Positions 1-8,254 of a stretch of DNA of 64,000 nt are shown here, in pieces. The DNA comes from Porphyromonadaceae bacterium UBA7555 (GTDB taxonomy: Bacteria > Bacteroidota > Bacteroidia > Bacteroidales > Muribaculaceae). A program made the translations under genes and the position numbers. Every line of letters starts with the position of its first letter. Within the stretch, counting starts at the first letter, position 1. The DNA lies in NCBI GenBank assembly GCA_002478045.1, contig DLLT01000022.1, positions 16,059-80,058 of the forward strand. The letters are read 5' to 3'. The notes beneath the pieces were generated by a model, which saw only the letters and a list, made by a program, of their open reading frames with translations, had not been told where the DNA came from and ran no database searches.

Positions 1-2
1 AG

Positions 3-77
3 GCAACCGTACGCATTCCACAAAACAAATGGCTGGTGAGCGATGCTATAATACGCGATCTACTTGTCGGACAATAG
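3..77 (+). CDS. C-terminal end of an unidentified protein (partial)
   Basis: An open frame enters from the left edge and stops at 75-77. The 24 visible residues (ending IIRDLLVGQ) look like ordinary protein sequence, but they are too few to name a family. It would converge on rlmH. The other plus-strand frame open across this stretch looks less protein-like. The call rests only on residue composition, so it is weak. Confidence 0.3.
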   Translation, partial: ATVRIPQNKWLVSDAIIRDLLVGQ

Positions 78-204
78 CCGTTTTTGGACACATCCACTCC
101 TCATTGAGCGATGCCCATCAGCACTTGGAGCTGCGTTGTGTTCTACTCAATACCAACACCACATCGCACCATTTGACATTATAAGTCGGGCCGTAAAACG
201 TTGT

Positions 205-678
205 TCAGTCGTGATGATACGGCAGACCCTTGATTATGGTCACGGCTCGATACAATTGCTCGGCAAAAAACATTCGCGCCATCTCGTGAGTCAGAGTCAT
301 TGGCGACAGCGCCAGACGCCCATCGGCACGAGCATACACTGCCGACGAAAAGCCGTACGGCCCCCCTATGACAAAAACTAAATTGCGCTGTAACGTCAGC
401 ATCTTGCGCTGAACATCGTCAGCAAATTCTCGCGATGTAAGCATCTTTCCGCGTTCGTCCAAAAGTATTACGCAGTCGCCGGGAGCTATAGCCGCAAGTA
501 TACGCTGTCCCTCAATTCCCTTCTGCTTTTCCTCGCTCATTGAACGTGTAGTCTTGACATCAGCCAATTCGCGGTACTCGAAAGGCATAAAATGACCTAT
601 GCGTTCCACCATCTTTTCGGTGACCGCACGCAGTGACGCATCAGCCATAGTACCAACTGCCATTAGTATCGTTTTCAT
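205..678 (-). CDS. rlmH: 23S rRNA (pseudouridine-1915-N3)-methyltransferase RlmH
   Basis: RlmH is a cytoplasmic SPOUT-class methyltransferase that uses S-adenosylmethionine to methylate pseudouridine 1915 in helix 69 of 23S rRNA on the assembled 70S ribosome. The 157-residue length is usual for the family. The C-terminal knot region carries the AdoMet-binding stretch VFVIGGPYGFS, then LSPMTLTHEMAR, and the protein ends with the family-typical KGLPYHHD. The ATG at 676-678 gives the expected N-terminus (MKTILMAVG). It lies 132 bases downstream of the phosphoethanolamine transferase on the same strand. No TAnnTTTG box was seen directly upstream, so it may be read through from that gene. Confidence 0.95.
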   Translation of the reverse strand: MKTILMAVGTMADASLRAVTEKMVERIGHFMPFEYRELADVKTTRSMSEEKQKGIEGQRILAAIAPGDCVILLDERGKMLTSREFADDVQRKMLTLQRNLVFVIGGPYGFSSAVYARADGRLALSPMTLTHEMARMFFAEQLYRAVTIIKGLPYHHD

Positions 679-810
679 TCTCAGTATGTCTTATTCGTTA
701 CTGCATCTACTTGTGAGACAAGGTTTCATCATCAAACACCATTAAGGTGCACTTTGGAGCCATGATGGGACAATTGTCCATTCCTTATCCTTGTATCAAC
801 CAAGATACGG

Positions 811-2553
811 TCAATCCTCCGGAACAACCGGAAACCCATGACGTCGCATTTGCTCAAAGTCGGGAGTGCGCAAGCCCGAACGGCTCATCATTATTGATTC
901 GTTGTAATCGTTGAGATAGCGAGCCTCTGGTGAGCGATACATCCCTGACATCACCGACAACGATGGGTCATACAAAGGACTATCTATGCCTGCCATATCA
1001 AGAATAGTATGGAAAAGGCTACGCGTGGATGATATATAGCGATGGGCATTGCGTTGCATAGCCTTAATCTTTTCGGGGAACAACGCGGCGTACTCGCCGG
1101 AAGTCCACAACAGCATAGGCACATGCAACTGGTAATATGTAGGCGTCGGGGAAGCATGCAAAAAGCGTCCGCGAGCATCGTCAAAAATATCCTCGCCGTG
1201 GTCCGAAGTATAGACCATCACGGCAGGTACATTCAAGGAATCAAGTGCCAAAATAACCTTATCCAACAATTTGTCCGTATAGACTATGGTATTGTCATAG
1301 GCGTTGACCAAGTCGGGACGATTATGCACCGAAGCTCCGGAAGCGCGGTCGTCAAGGAATACGGCATCCTCGCGCGGATAGCGCTTGTTATACTCAAAAT
1401 GCGATCCGTATGTATGCAGCACAACAAACACTTTATTAGATGGCGAAGTCTCGAGTATACGCTGCATAGGCGCCAGCAAGTTGCAGTCCAATTGCGGACC
1501 TCCATCATCAGAGATGTAATGCACCGTACGTGCTTCGGCACCATAATATTCTATGTATGAGTGATTACGATGTTGGTTTGACAAAAATGCCGTATGGTAG
1601 CCCAAATCGTTGAAGGCCGCCAAGGCACTACGCGTATGCGCCACCGAATCGCCGAAAGTTTCGGGCGTCAGATAGCTCAAGAGCATAGGTACACTCTTGT
1701 GTGTAGTGTTGATTTCGCTGAGCACCCGGTCAAAAGTGTAGATGTCGGTACGCCGGCTCAATCTCGGATTGGTTGGACGAGTATAGCCCATGATCTGCCA
1801 ATTGTCGGCACGAGAGGTTTCGCCCAACACCAGCACATACACCTCGCGCATTTCTTTGGGACGTGTCGATGCCGGATGATAGCTGAACATATTTGAGGTA
1901 GTGTAATACTTTAGGGATTCGTGTGTACGTTGTACAGCCGTTACCATATTCTCGCAAACATTATACGGAAATATCTGGCGACGAGGATGATAGTCGTTAT
2001 CTATCAACCAAGTCCCTATTAAAGAAAGCACTCCAAGTACGACCAGACTGATGCCGGCACGACGGCAACGCAGTAGGATCTGTACCGGTGCATAGTGGTG
2101 CTTGACCGCCAAGTATATCCCTGCCATAATGCAAGGCAAGTATATGATGCACACCGTGAAGATGGCCATCTTCAGATTTGATAGCAACTCGGTAGCCTCG
2201 CTCACGTTGGTAGTCACCAGATTGAGGAACATATCCACAGCAATAATGCTCTCTCCGTAAAGATACAGCAATACAACTTGGAATGCGCCGAGAATCATAA
2301 GCAGCAGCATCAGTAAAATCGTACGTCCTATACGTATCGATAGACCGACCAATATATAGTACACACCCAAAGGCAGTAAAATATTGGTAATCTTGGATCC
2401 AAGGCTGTCACTCTCGGTGATTACAAGTCCGATATTAGGGACTATCAACACTATGGGAAGTGCTACCGCCCAAAATCCGGGCGAAAGAACCAACTGCCAT
2501 AACGCTCGAGCCTTATCTTTGAAATACGTGGTAATCTTCGAAATCATTGCCAT
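811..2553 (-). CDS. Lipid A/LPS phosphoethanolamine transferase (EptA/sulfatase-fold family)
   Basis: This is a predicted inner-membrane enzyme that transfers phosphoethanolamine from phosphatidylethanolamine to lipid A or the LPS core at the periplasmic face. About five hydrophobic helices occupy residues 25-180 and a soluble alkaline-phosphatase-fold domain follows. The nucleophile motif LVLGETSRAD places the probable catalytic threonine at residue 246, next to the metal ligand Glu245. The distal metal-binding motif TSDHGED and a following FLHASP histidine are present. The 580-residue length is typical. Members of this family can lower susceptibility to cationic peptides in other bacteria. 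Whether this one modifies lipid A, the core or another glycan cannot be told from sequence. Confidence 0.88.
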   Translation of the reverse strand: MAMISKITTYFKDKARALWQLVLSPGFWAVALPIVLIVPNIGLVITESDSLGSKITNILLPLGVYYILVGLSIRIGRTILLMLLLMILGAFQVVLLYLYGESIIAVDMFLNLVTTNVSEATELLSNLKMAIFTVCIIYLPCIMAGIYLAVKHHYAPVQILLRCRRAGISLVVLGVLSLIGTWLIDNDYHPRRQIFPYNVCENMVTAVQRTHESLKYYTTSNMFSYHPASTRPKEMREVYVLVLGETSRADNWQIMGYTRPTNPRLSRRTDIYTFDRVLSEINTTHKSVPMLLSYLTPETFGDSVAHTRSALAAFNDLGYHTAFLSNQHRNHSYIEYYGAEARTVHYISDDGGPQLDCNLLAPMQRILETSPSNKVFVVLHTYGSHFEYNKRYPREDAVFLDDRASGASVHNRPDLVNAYDNTIVYTDKLLDKVILALDSLNVPAVMVYTSDHGEDIFDDARGRFLHASPTPTYYQLHVPMLLWTSGEYAALFPEKIKAMQRNAHRYISSTRSLFHTILDMAGIDSPLYDPSLSVMSGMYRSPEARYLNDYNESIMMSRSGLRTPDFEQMRRHGFPVVPED

Positions 2554-2697
2554 TATATGTTGTACTTGCTGTTGTACTTACATTCAGTTTAACTCGGAAG
2601 CGCAATTCACGCCACTACTACTTATTATTTCTTACAACTCGGCCTTCATTGTTTACGCTCGTAGTGCTTGCGACACATTATCTTCGGCGTTAAGCGC

Positions 2698-3882
2698 TCA
2701 GAATGCTTCGTTGATACTGAAATTTATGCCTTTTTCGCCACGGCCGAAGCCCACATCAAGACGTACGTTCACCCTCTTCTTGAACTCCCAACGGTATCCG
2801 ATACCACCATTGGGCAAGACCTTATTAAGTCGTAACGCCGAGAAATGAGGGAATACCGTGCCGGCTCCTATCCATACCACGATGCCGTTGCGACGCCACA
2901 CGTGCTGACGCAATTCGACAGTCGCATCCATGACACATTTGTCACGATAACGGCCCTCGTAATATCCTCGCATGTAATGCGAACCGCCAAAAGTGGACAT
3001 CATGCTCCATGGCGTATCTCCATACGTAAATCGTGCATGCACCATAGGCGCTATCACTGCTCCGCGCCATGCCCGGCAGTATACTGCCGCTATGGCTTCG
3101 GTGTATGAAAATGCGTACTTATTGCCCATGAATGATGGGTTGAAAATCTGGTCAACCTTGACATATACCCCGCTATACGCATTTGGTGCGAAGTCACGCG
3201 AATCTAACATCAAAGTCAAGCCCAGACCTGTGGTGTAAGTCTTGTCGTCCTGTCCGCACAACAACTCGGGATTGTCCACGCGTCGGGCATTGGCATAAGT
3301 AAAAATTCCCGAAGGGCCTAAAAAGACATTGGGGCCCAGACGCACTACATAATCCAGTTTCAATCGAGCTTCCAGACGCTTGAACACGCTTTCATTGGCA
3401 TCTTCACGTCCCATATCGTATCCGATGCCCCACATCTTGTCCTTAAAGGAATAGAAATATGCGTCATATATCAGACGCATCCGATCCTTGGGAAAGATAT
3501 GTATGCCTTCGGCACCGATATTATAATATTGGTGAGTGGCAACGTCAAACTTCAGCGAAATATTGGACTTGGGGGTTACAGTATCCGTACGCCACTGCTT
3601 GCCGGCAGTATATAGACCGGAGCCAATGATGCCTATGCCGAATCCTGTTTCCGAAGAGTAATGCGGGCCGCCTATAAAGCTGATATCAAAAGCCTTATCA
3701 GGATGCTCCTTGTTCGCATCTGTGAAATAGCTGATTACACGCTGTATCAATCCCGGTTTCTTGACCAAGGCAGAGTCCGTGACCGCAGTCACCACAACAG
3801 TGGTATCACTCGATTCGCTGATGCTTGTATCAGATGCCGCCGAGGCCACACACGCGTTAAACGCCAGCAGAACGACTGCCAT
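2698..3882 (-). CDS. BamA/TamA-family outer membrane beta-barrel protein
   Basis: This is a predicted outer membrane barrel of the surface-antigen (Omp85 C-terminal) type. I chose the ATG at 3880-3882 because it gives a signal peptide (RRIMAVVLLAFNACVASA region) and lies downstream of a well-placed promoter. The upstream ATG at 3952-3954 would lie inside that promoter. The mature protein of about 375 residues has alternating barrel strands and ends in phenylalanine (SINEAF), the usual C-terminal signal for BAM-dependent insertion. No POTRA repeats are visible, so it is a short barrel-only member and unlikely to be the essential BamA. Its substrate is unknown. The barrel family call is fairly secure and the function is not. 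Confidence 0.75.
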   Translation of the reverse strand: MAVVLLAFNACVASAASDTSISESSDTTVVVTAVTDSALVKKPGLIQRVISYFTDANKEHPDKAFDISFIGGPHYSSETGFGIGIIGSGLYTAGKQWRTDTVTPKSNISLKFDVATHQYYNIGAEGIHIFPKDRMRLIYDAYFYSFKDKMWGIGYDMGREDANESVFKRLEARLKLDYVVRLGPNVFLGPSGIFTYANARRVDNPELLCGQDDKTYTTGLGLTLMLDSRDFAPNAYSGVYVKVDQIFNPSFMGNKYAFSYTEAIAAVYCRAWRGAVIAPMVHARFTYGDTPWSMMSTFGGSHYMRGYYEGRYRDKCVMDATVELRQHVWRRNGIVVWIGAGTVFPHFSALRLNKVLPNGGIGYRWEFKKRVNVRLDVGFGRGEKGINFSINEAF

Positions 3883-3923
3883 TATTCGCCTTTTATATGT
3901 ACTTATATTTTTCAAAACAGTGG

Positions 3924-3955
3924 CAAAAGTACTAAATATCGCCCAATTGGCCAAA
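3924..3955 (-). promoter_or_regulatory. Promoter of the BamA-like gene
   Basis: On the minus strand, TTTG (3955-3952) and TACTTTTG (3931-3924) are separated by 20 bases and match the Bacteroidota -33/-7 form. The expected transcription start is about 35 bases before the chosen start codon. The phage-derived block begins immediately beyond the -33 element. Confidence 0.7.
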
Positions 3956-3960
3956 TTACG

Positions 3961-4469
3961 GGGCTGTCCGATGCGTGCCGCATGCTGTACTACCAGGTAC
4001 GCGCTACGGCGGAGGCAGACGGGCGCGAGTTCGATATGGACTTCCGGACGTTTGCTTTGCGCGTAACGCCCGAGGACATACAGCGCTGGGGCGATGCCGT
4101 CAATGCCGAGAATGCCAAAGGGTCAAAAAAAAAGATGACGGCGAAAAAGTAGACATACTGCGACTGCAGGCATACGCGCTGACCGCCCTCGGGATGCCGC
4201 TCGACACGTTCAGGCGGCTAAGCCCGAGGGCGTTCGAGCTTTGTATGGAGGAGGATGCGCGACAGCGTCGGCAGGCCGACCTTGAGCGGTGGAACAGACT
4301 GCGTACGGCGTGCGCGATACTGATACAGCCGCACACGAGTAAGCGCGTAACGCCGCAGATGTTGATACCGTTAGAGGAGATAGACGCCCCGGCGAAGGCA
4401 GCGCCTCGGCGCGAGTGGACGCCGTCGACACGTCAGAGAGTGGAAGAATTAATGAACAGAGAAAAGTGA
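3961..4469 (+). pseudogene. Phage tail assembly chaperone, 5'-truncated, with -1 frameshift (G/GT-like)
   Basis: In frame from 3961, the sequence encodes about 58 residues (LSDACRMLYYQV onwards) ending at TAG 4150-4152. The frame one base back continues without a stop to 4469 and encodes an Arg/Ala-rich second domain (ILRLQAYALTALGMPLDTF). Both halves join smoothly through a -1 slip at A AAA AAG (4128-4134). This is the arrangement of tail chaperone gene pairs such as lambda G/G-T, which assist tape measure folding and tail tube assembly. The N-terminal strand region expected of the short product is missing because the gene is cut at about 3956-3961. The gene lies directly before a tail-module gene, as expected. 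The family call is an inference from architecture and context. Confidence 0.6.
4128..4134 (+). promoter_or_regulatory. Programmed -1 ribosomal frameshift site (A AAA AAG)
   Basis: The nine-A run 4125-4133 followed by G is read as TCA AAA AAA AAG in the zero frame, so the canonical A_AAA_AAG heptamer is in register. Slippage by -1 bypasses the stop at 4150-4152 and extends the product by about 112 codons. No downstream stimulatory stem was clear by eye. Confidence 0.65.
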
Positions 4470-4475
4470 AAGGCT

Positions 4476-5318
4476 ATGAGATACGGGATGCCCTATATGG
4501 GGAGTAAGAATAAGCTGGCCGAGCGTATAGTGGCGCTGTTGCCTAAGGCGGAGCATTTGTATGATGTATTCTGCGGCGGCTGCGCACTGGCGCATTGTGC
4601 GGCGTTAAGCGGCAAGTACGAGCATATCCACATCAACGACATAAGCGATATGCCGAGGTTGTTTGTGGATGCCGTAAGCGGCAAGTACCACGATGAACGG
4701 CGGTGGATAAGCCGTGAGGATTTCTTTGCGCTGAAAGACGGTGATCCGTATGTGCGTGCGTGTTGGAGCTTCGGCAATAACGGGCGGAATTACCTATACT
4801 CGCGCGAGACAGAGCCGTACAAGCGTGCGGTGCATGTGATGCTGACGGCTGACAGCGTGCGCGAGCGCCGTGTGGCCTACAAGGAGGTTGTGCGGCTGCT
4901 TGTACCGCTAATCGGGAGTAAGACGGCTAAGAGCTTAGGCAATATGCAAAGTCTGGAAAGTCTGGAAAGGCTGGAAAGTCTGCAAAGTCTGCAAAGTCTA
5001 GAAAGGCTGTTTACAATGAGCAAGGGGGATTATCGGGATTTGGAGATAGCGGAGGGGAGCGTAATTTACGCCGACCCGCCGTATGCGACTTCAACAAAGA
5101 CGGGCGATGATTACGGGACGGCCTTTGACCATGCGGCGTTTTATGACTGGTGCGAGGCGCAGACGCAGCCGCTATATATAAGCGAGTACACGATGCCCGA
5201 AGAGCGCTTTGTATGTGTGGCGGAGTGGAATGTGGTAAGCTCCATAAGTCCCACGAATAATAGATGTAAGCGTGTCGAAAAGCTGTGGATACCGAGGGGG
5301 CAGTTATTGCCAAGGTAG
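4476..5318 (+). CDS. Phage Dam-type DNA adenine methyltransferase
   Basis: This is a probable N6-adenine DNA methylase of the D12/Dam class, likely protecting phage DNA from restriction. The N-terminus has GMPYMGSKNKLAE and the AdoMet pocket DVFCGGCALAH. The catalytic motif is ADPPY at about residues 200-204. The total of 280 residues is normal. Residues 158-178 are an in-frame 9-bp tandem repeat, giving a Leu/Ser/Gln/Glu-rich string in the middle of the enzyme. It starts 6 bases after the chaperone stop, which is operon-like. The target sequence cannot be told. All core motifs seen are intact, so it may be active even though its flanking genes are truncated. Confidence 0.85.
   Translation: MRYGMPYMGSKNKLAERIVALLPKAEHLYDVFCGGCALAHCAALSGKYEHIHINDISDMPRLFVDAVSGKYHDERRWISREDFFALKDGDPYVRACWSFGNNGRNYLYSRETEPYKRAVHVMLTADSVRERRVAYKEVVRLLVPLIGSKTAKSLGNMQSLESLERLESLQSLQSLERLFTMSKGDYRDLEIAEGSVIYADPPYATSTKTGDDYGTAFDHAAFYDWCEAQTQPLYISEYTMPEERFVCVAEWNVVSSISPTNNRCKRVEKLWIPRGQLLPR
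4947..5009 (+). repeat. 9-bp tandem repeat inside the Dam-type gene (7 units)
   Basis: Seven 9-base units of the form (C/G)AAAG(T/G)CT(G/A) encode repeated Gln/Glu-Ser/Arg-Leu triplets. Because the unit is a multiple of three, gain or loss of units would change linker length without breaking the frame. Confidence 0.9.
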
Positions 5319-5480
5319 TTTGCAGGAACGGCCTTTTGTCATAGTGTAAATGAGCCAACAGAACGCGACAACGCCGAAGAACGCTAAGGGATTATGCCAC
5401 AAGAGCCACCACAATTTGCAGATTAAGTCCCAAATAGAAGAGAAGAAGCCCTCAATAATAGGATGTAAAAGCAGTATCAT
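5304..5480 (-). CDS. Small predicted membrane protein within the phage fragment
   Basis: This is an unrecognised minus-strand frame of about 58 residues (start MILLLHPIIEGFF) in the gap between the Dam-type gene and the tape measure gene. It has aromatic-rich hydrophobic segments (IWDLICKLWWLLW and FFGVVAFCWLIY) and a short basic tail, like a one- or two-span membrane peptide. It overlaps the last 15 bases of the methylase gene. An upstream start at 5540 would add 20 residues. The opposite orientation inside a plus-strand phage module would suit a separately expressed accessory gene, but chance remains possible for a frame this short. Confidence 0.4.
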   Translation of the reverse strand: MILLLHPIIEGFFSSIWDLICKLWWLLWHNPLAFFGVVAFCWLIYTMTKGRSCKLPWQ

Positions 5481-5581
5481 GATGTTTATAGGTATTTGAT
5501 GATTGTGCAAATATAGGCAAAGAGAAGCATAACGGAGCATCTACGATTAAGAATAAGACATATTGACCAATAATAAGTAAA

Positions 5582-6685
5582 ATGGCAAAAAATATAACGA
5601 TAAACTTCAAGACCATATACGACGATAAGGGCATAAAGTCGGCGGCAATGTCGCTGTCCGATTTGGACAAAGTCGTTAAGAACGTACAAAGCTCCGTTGA
5701 TAAAGCGGGTGCAAATATGGCCGCTTCATGGTCGGTAATGGCCGAAGGTTTTCAGCGAGTGAATGATATGCTTATGTCGATGGCGTCGGCGTACGAGGAG
5801 GCCGAGTTGAACGCTACGCGCCTGGATGTGGTAATGAAGCAGCGTATGAAGGCCACCAACAGCCAAGTGGAAGCTATCAAGGCGCTGACCGAAGCGGAGA
5901 AAGCGAAGGGCGTTATTGATGACGACATACAGCTGGCGGGAGCGCAGCAGCTGGCTACGTTTTTGCGTCAACAATCGTCGTTAGCTACGTTAGTGCCGGC
6001 GATGAATAACCTTGTGGCGCAGCAGAGGGGATATGCCGCGACCTCGCAAGATGCCGTCAATGTTGCCAACCTTATGGGCAAAGCGATGATGGGACAGACC
6101 ATGGCGCTGCGTCGCGTGGGCATCACCTTTGACGAAGCGCAGGAGGCCGCCATCAAGAACGGCAACGAGCAGGAACGCGCGGCGATGCTGGCGCAGATTA
6201 TCACCGACAATGTCGGTCAGATGAACGAGGCGTTGGGCAAGACGCACTCCGGCCAAGTCGTACAAATGCGCAATAACTTCGAGGATCTGAAAAAGGCCGT
6301 CGGGTCGGTGGTAAGCTCCATAGCGCCATACCTCAGTGTCGGAGCGTCTTTAGCAAATATGGCGATGGGCTTTATGTCGCTCCGAAATGCGACCGTTGCC
6401 GCCGTAAGTAAACTCGGGTCCGTCTATATGGCGTTAGATAAAGCTATGCTCAAGGCCATACCGTTCACGGCGCGGATGAAATGGGCGGGGGCAGCGTTAA
6501 AGATGTGTGGAGTGAGCGCACGCACGGCAGCGGGCGGTATGCGCGTGGTCGGTACGGCCATCCGCGGCATTATGGCGGCCTCGGGAGTAGGGCTGGTGCT
6601 GATGGGCATTTCGGCGGCATTCGAGGCGCTTCGCCCGAGTTCAGAAATTACTCTTTTATATTGTGCTTACCCCACACCGAAATAA
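5582..6685 (+). pseudogene. Phage tail tape measure protein, N-terminal fragment
   Basis: The frame begins MAKNITINFKTIYDD and continues with long amphipathic helices rich in Ala, Gln and Met, then Ala/Gly-rich hydrophobic stretches near residues 250-345 (ISAAFEAL). This is the pattern of the N-terminal region of tape measure proteins, which set tail length and line the tail tube. Intact members are usually many hundreds of residues longer. Here the phage-like sequence ends at about codon 350, and the last residues to the stop at 6685 are antisense read-through of the neighbouring ADP-ribosylglycohydrolase gene. The gene is therefore truncated at its 3' end and not expected to work. Confidence 0.7.
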
Positions 6686-7967
6686 AGTTATGCCAAGCCT
6701 CTTGTGGATAGTTGTCAGTCTCGGCATCAATTAGATAACAGAAAAGTGCATACCCTGTTTCATCATCATTGATGCCCCATTGGCTGAGCCCGTGATGTAT
6801 CTTAAGGCTTATAATCTTTGCCCCGGAAGGAGTCTTGATATAACTCGCTTCAAAGGCAGGCATCCCGGTCCAACTACGGTAATAGCGTATGGCCTTATCA
6901 TCGCAATACATAAACCAATGATCCTCCATCGCATCCGGGATATGTCCACGGAGAAGGATACCCATATCCGCCTTTGAGATATCAATATCGGTTTTTATCA
7001 ATGATATGTCCTTGTCTTCGGGCCATGGCTCTGTATTCCATAAATCTTTCGTAGATATTTTCGTCTTGTCCGGCAATGGATTCTCTCCGTTAAAACAGCG
7101 GCCCATATTGCCAAGCCCGAGTTTCCAAAGCATAATAACGCTTTGCTCTATAAGCTGTTTATGCTCCTCTCGACGCATCTTAATTTCCTTGCGAAAATCT
7201 CGCACCACCTTCCTCATCTCCTCGGGAAGGTAAGATAGAGCTTTTTTCTTCATCCATTCGGGTATGCCCCAAACAGCTTCGGCAATACTTCCTACGATGG
7301 CGCCAAGTGTATCGGCATCAGCCCCGAGACTGACGGCTCGACGGATGGCTTCCTCGAAAGAATAACTCTGCCCGATAATCCAAAGAGCCACGGGAACAGT
7401 CCCTTGGCAAGTCTCATCAAAACGGTTTATGACTTTATTGATCTTGATATCCATATCGTAGTGCAGATTGGTTCCAAGTTCAAGAAGTGCATGCTTAATT
7501 TCGTCCGGTTTTTGACCGTCATTGCGTCGCTGTAAAGCGCCGAAGATTGCTATGGCGATACAAGCAGCTCCTTTTATCCCCATTTCATGATTATGAGTGC
7601 ACATGGCACTTTGAACTGCAACATTGTAGACATCCGATGTTTCAAAGAACCACCATCCGACAGGACTCACTCTCATAGCCGAACCATTCCCGAACGAATT
7701 GTATGGCTGCGGATTGTCACTTCGTACCCAAGATGCAAATCGACCTCCGTATCCTCCCTTGGGATTAGGATAGCGACGACACCAGTCATGTAAGCTTTCG
7801 CCGAAGTCACGATTGCGTAGCAGCGCATCGGCTACAGCGATAGTACAAACCGTATCGTCCGTAAAATTTGCTTCTTTCGGAAATAATTCAAAACTATAGT
7901 CATTTGTGGGATTAAATTCGTAGGCAGAGCCCACAATATCACCGATAATTGCTCCTACCATTTTCAA
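6648..7967 (-). CDS. ADP-ribosylglycohydrolase family protein with an unknown C-terminal domain
   Basis: Residues 1-260 match the DraG/ADP-ribosylglycohydrolase fold, which removes ADP-ribose from proteins, nucleic acids or small molecules using two metal ions. The metal-binding FTDDT motif is at 35-39 and the second site GADADT at 215-220, so the catalytic residues look intact. Residues about 285-439 form an extra region (containing DHWFMYCDD and YYRSWTGMP) that I do not recognise. The gene has its own promoter, divergent from mutA, and ends exactly beside the truncated phage block. Possible roles include reversal of toxin-type or regulatory ADP-ribosylation. No ADP-ribosyltransferase was seen nearby. 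The N-terminal call is secure and the biological role is open. Confidence 0.85.
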   Translation of the reverse strand: MKMVGAIIGDIVGSAYEFNPTNDYSFELFPKEANFTDDTVCTIAVADALLRNRDFGESLHDWCRRYPNPKGGYGGRFASWVRSDNPQPYNSFGNGSAMRVSPVGWWFFETSDVYNVAVQSAMCTHNHEMGIKGAACIAIAIFGALQRRNDGQKPDEIKHALLELGTNLHYDMDIKINKVINRFDETCQGTVPVALWIIGQSYSFEEAIRRAVSLGADADTLGAIVGSIAEAVWGIPEWMKKKALSYLPEEMRKVVRDFRKEIKMRREEHKQLIEQSVIMLWKLGLGNMGRCFNGENPLPDKTKISTKDLWNTEPWPEDKDISLIKTDIDISKADMGILLRGHIPDAMEDHWFMYCDDKAIRYYRSWTGMPAFEASYIKTPSGAKIISLKIHHGLSQWGINDDETGYALFCYLIDAETDNYPQEAWHNFISVWGKHNIKE

Positions 7968-7993
7968 TAATCATTTTTTGTGTATTTATAACG

Positions 7994-8024
7994 CAAAATT
8001 ACACATCTTCTTTGAAACCACAAA
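7994..8024 (-). promoter_or_regulatory. Promoter of the ADP-ribosylglycohydrolase gene
   Basis: On the minus strand, TTTG (8024-8021) and TAATTTTG (8001-7994) are spaced 19 bases apart, with the ATG about 27 bases beyond. Confidence 0.65.
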
Positions 8025-8133
8025 ATTTTCAGGTACAAAACATGCATTAGTTTTATCGAAATACGAATTTGACAGCTCGAATGCCGAAAATCGCCCCTCA
8101 CTCTCACAATTAAGGAATTTTTTCGCTAAAAAA

Positions 8134-8165
8134 TTTGGGGCGTCATTTACAAATGCATAACTTTG
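8134..8165 (+). promoter_or_regulatory. Promoter of mutA-mutB
   Basis: TTTG (8134-8137) and TAACTTTG (8158-8165) are spaced 20 bases apart. The expected transcript start near 8170 leaves a leader of about 85 bases before the chosen mutA ATG and rules out the upstream in-frame start at 8135. Confidence 0.75.
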
Positions 8166-8254
8166 TAGCGGAATTTGCGAGCGCACGAGCGCACTCGCGA
8201 TACCATCCTTGTACGCAACCAAAACAACACCCTATATATTATTGTAGACCAGTT

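Larger units (their letters stand above)
3956..6647 (+). mobile_element. Truncated phage tail-module fragment
   Basis: Three phage-type genes run on the plus strand: the 3' part of a tail assembly chaperone, a Dam-type methylase and the 5' part of a tape measure protein. The chaperone lacks its beginning and the tape measure gene stops after about 350 codons, at the 3' end of the ADP-ribosylglycohydrolase gene. No integrase, capsid, terminase or attachment repeat was seen. The left edge falls just outside the -33 box of the barrel gene and the right edge falls somewhere in 6620-6647. It is probably a prophage relic or a captured fragment. An assembly chimera is possible. Confidence 0.7.

Noticed and set aside
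768..779. Palindrome GGACAATTGTCC, with a similar AGACAATTGTCT near 63960
   Set aside because: Two distant copies of a short palindrome are not enough to claim an operator.
7986..8222. Short minus-strand frame between the ADP-ribosylglycohydrolase gene and mutA
   Set aside because: It covers both promoters and shows no protein-like pattern.
8135..8254. Upstream extension of mutA
   Set aside because: The mutA promoter (8134-8165) lies inside it.
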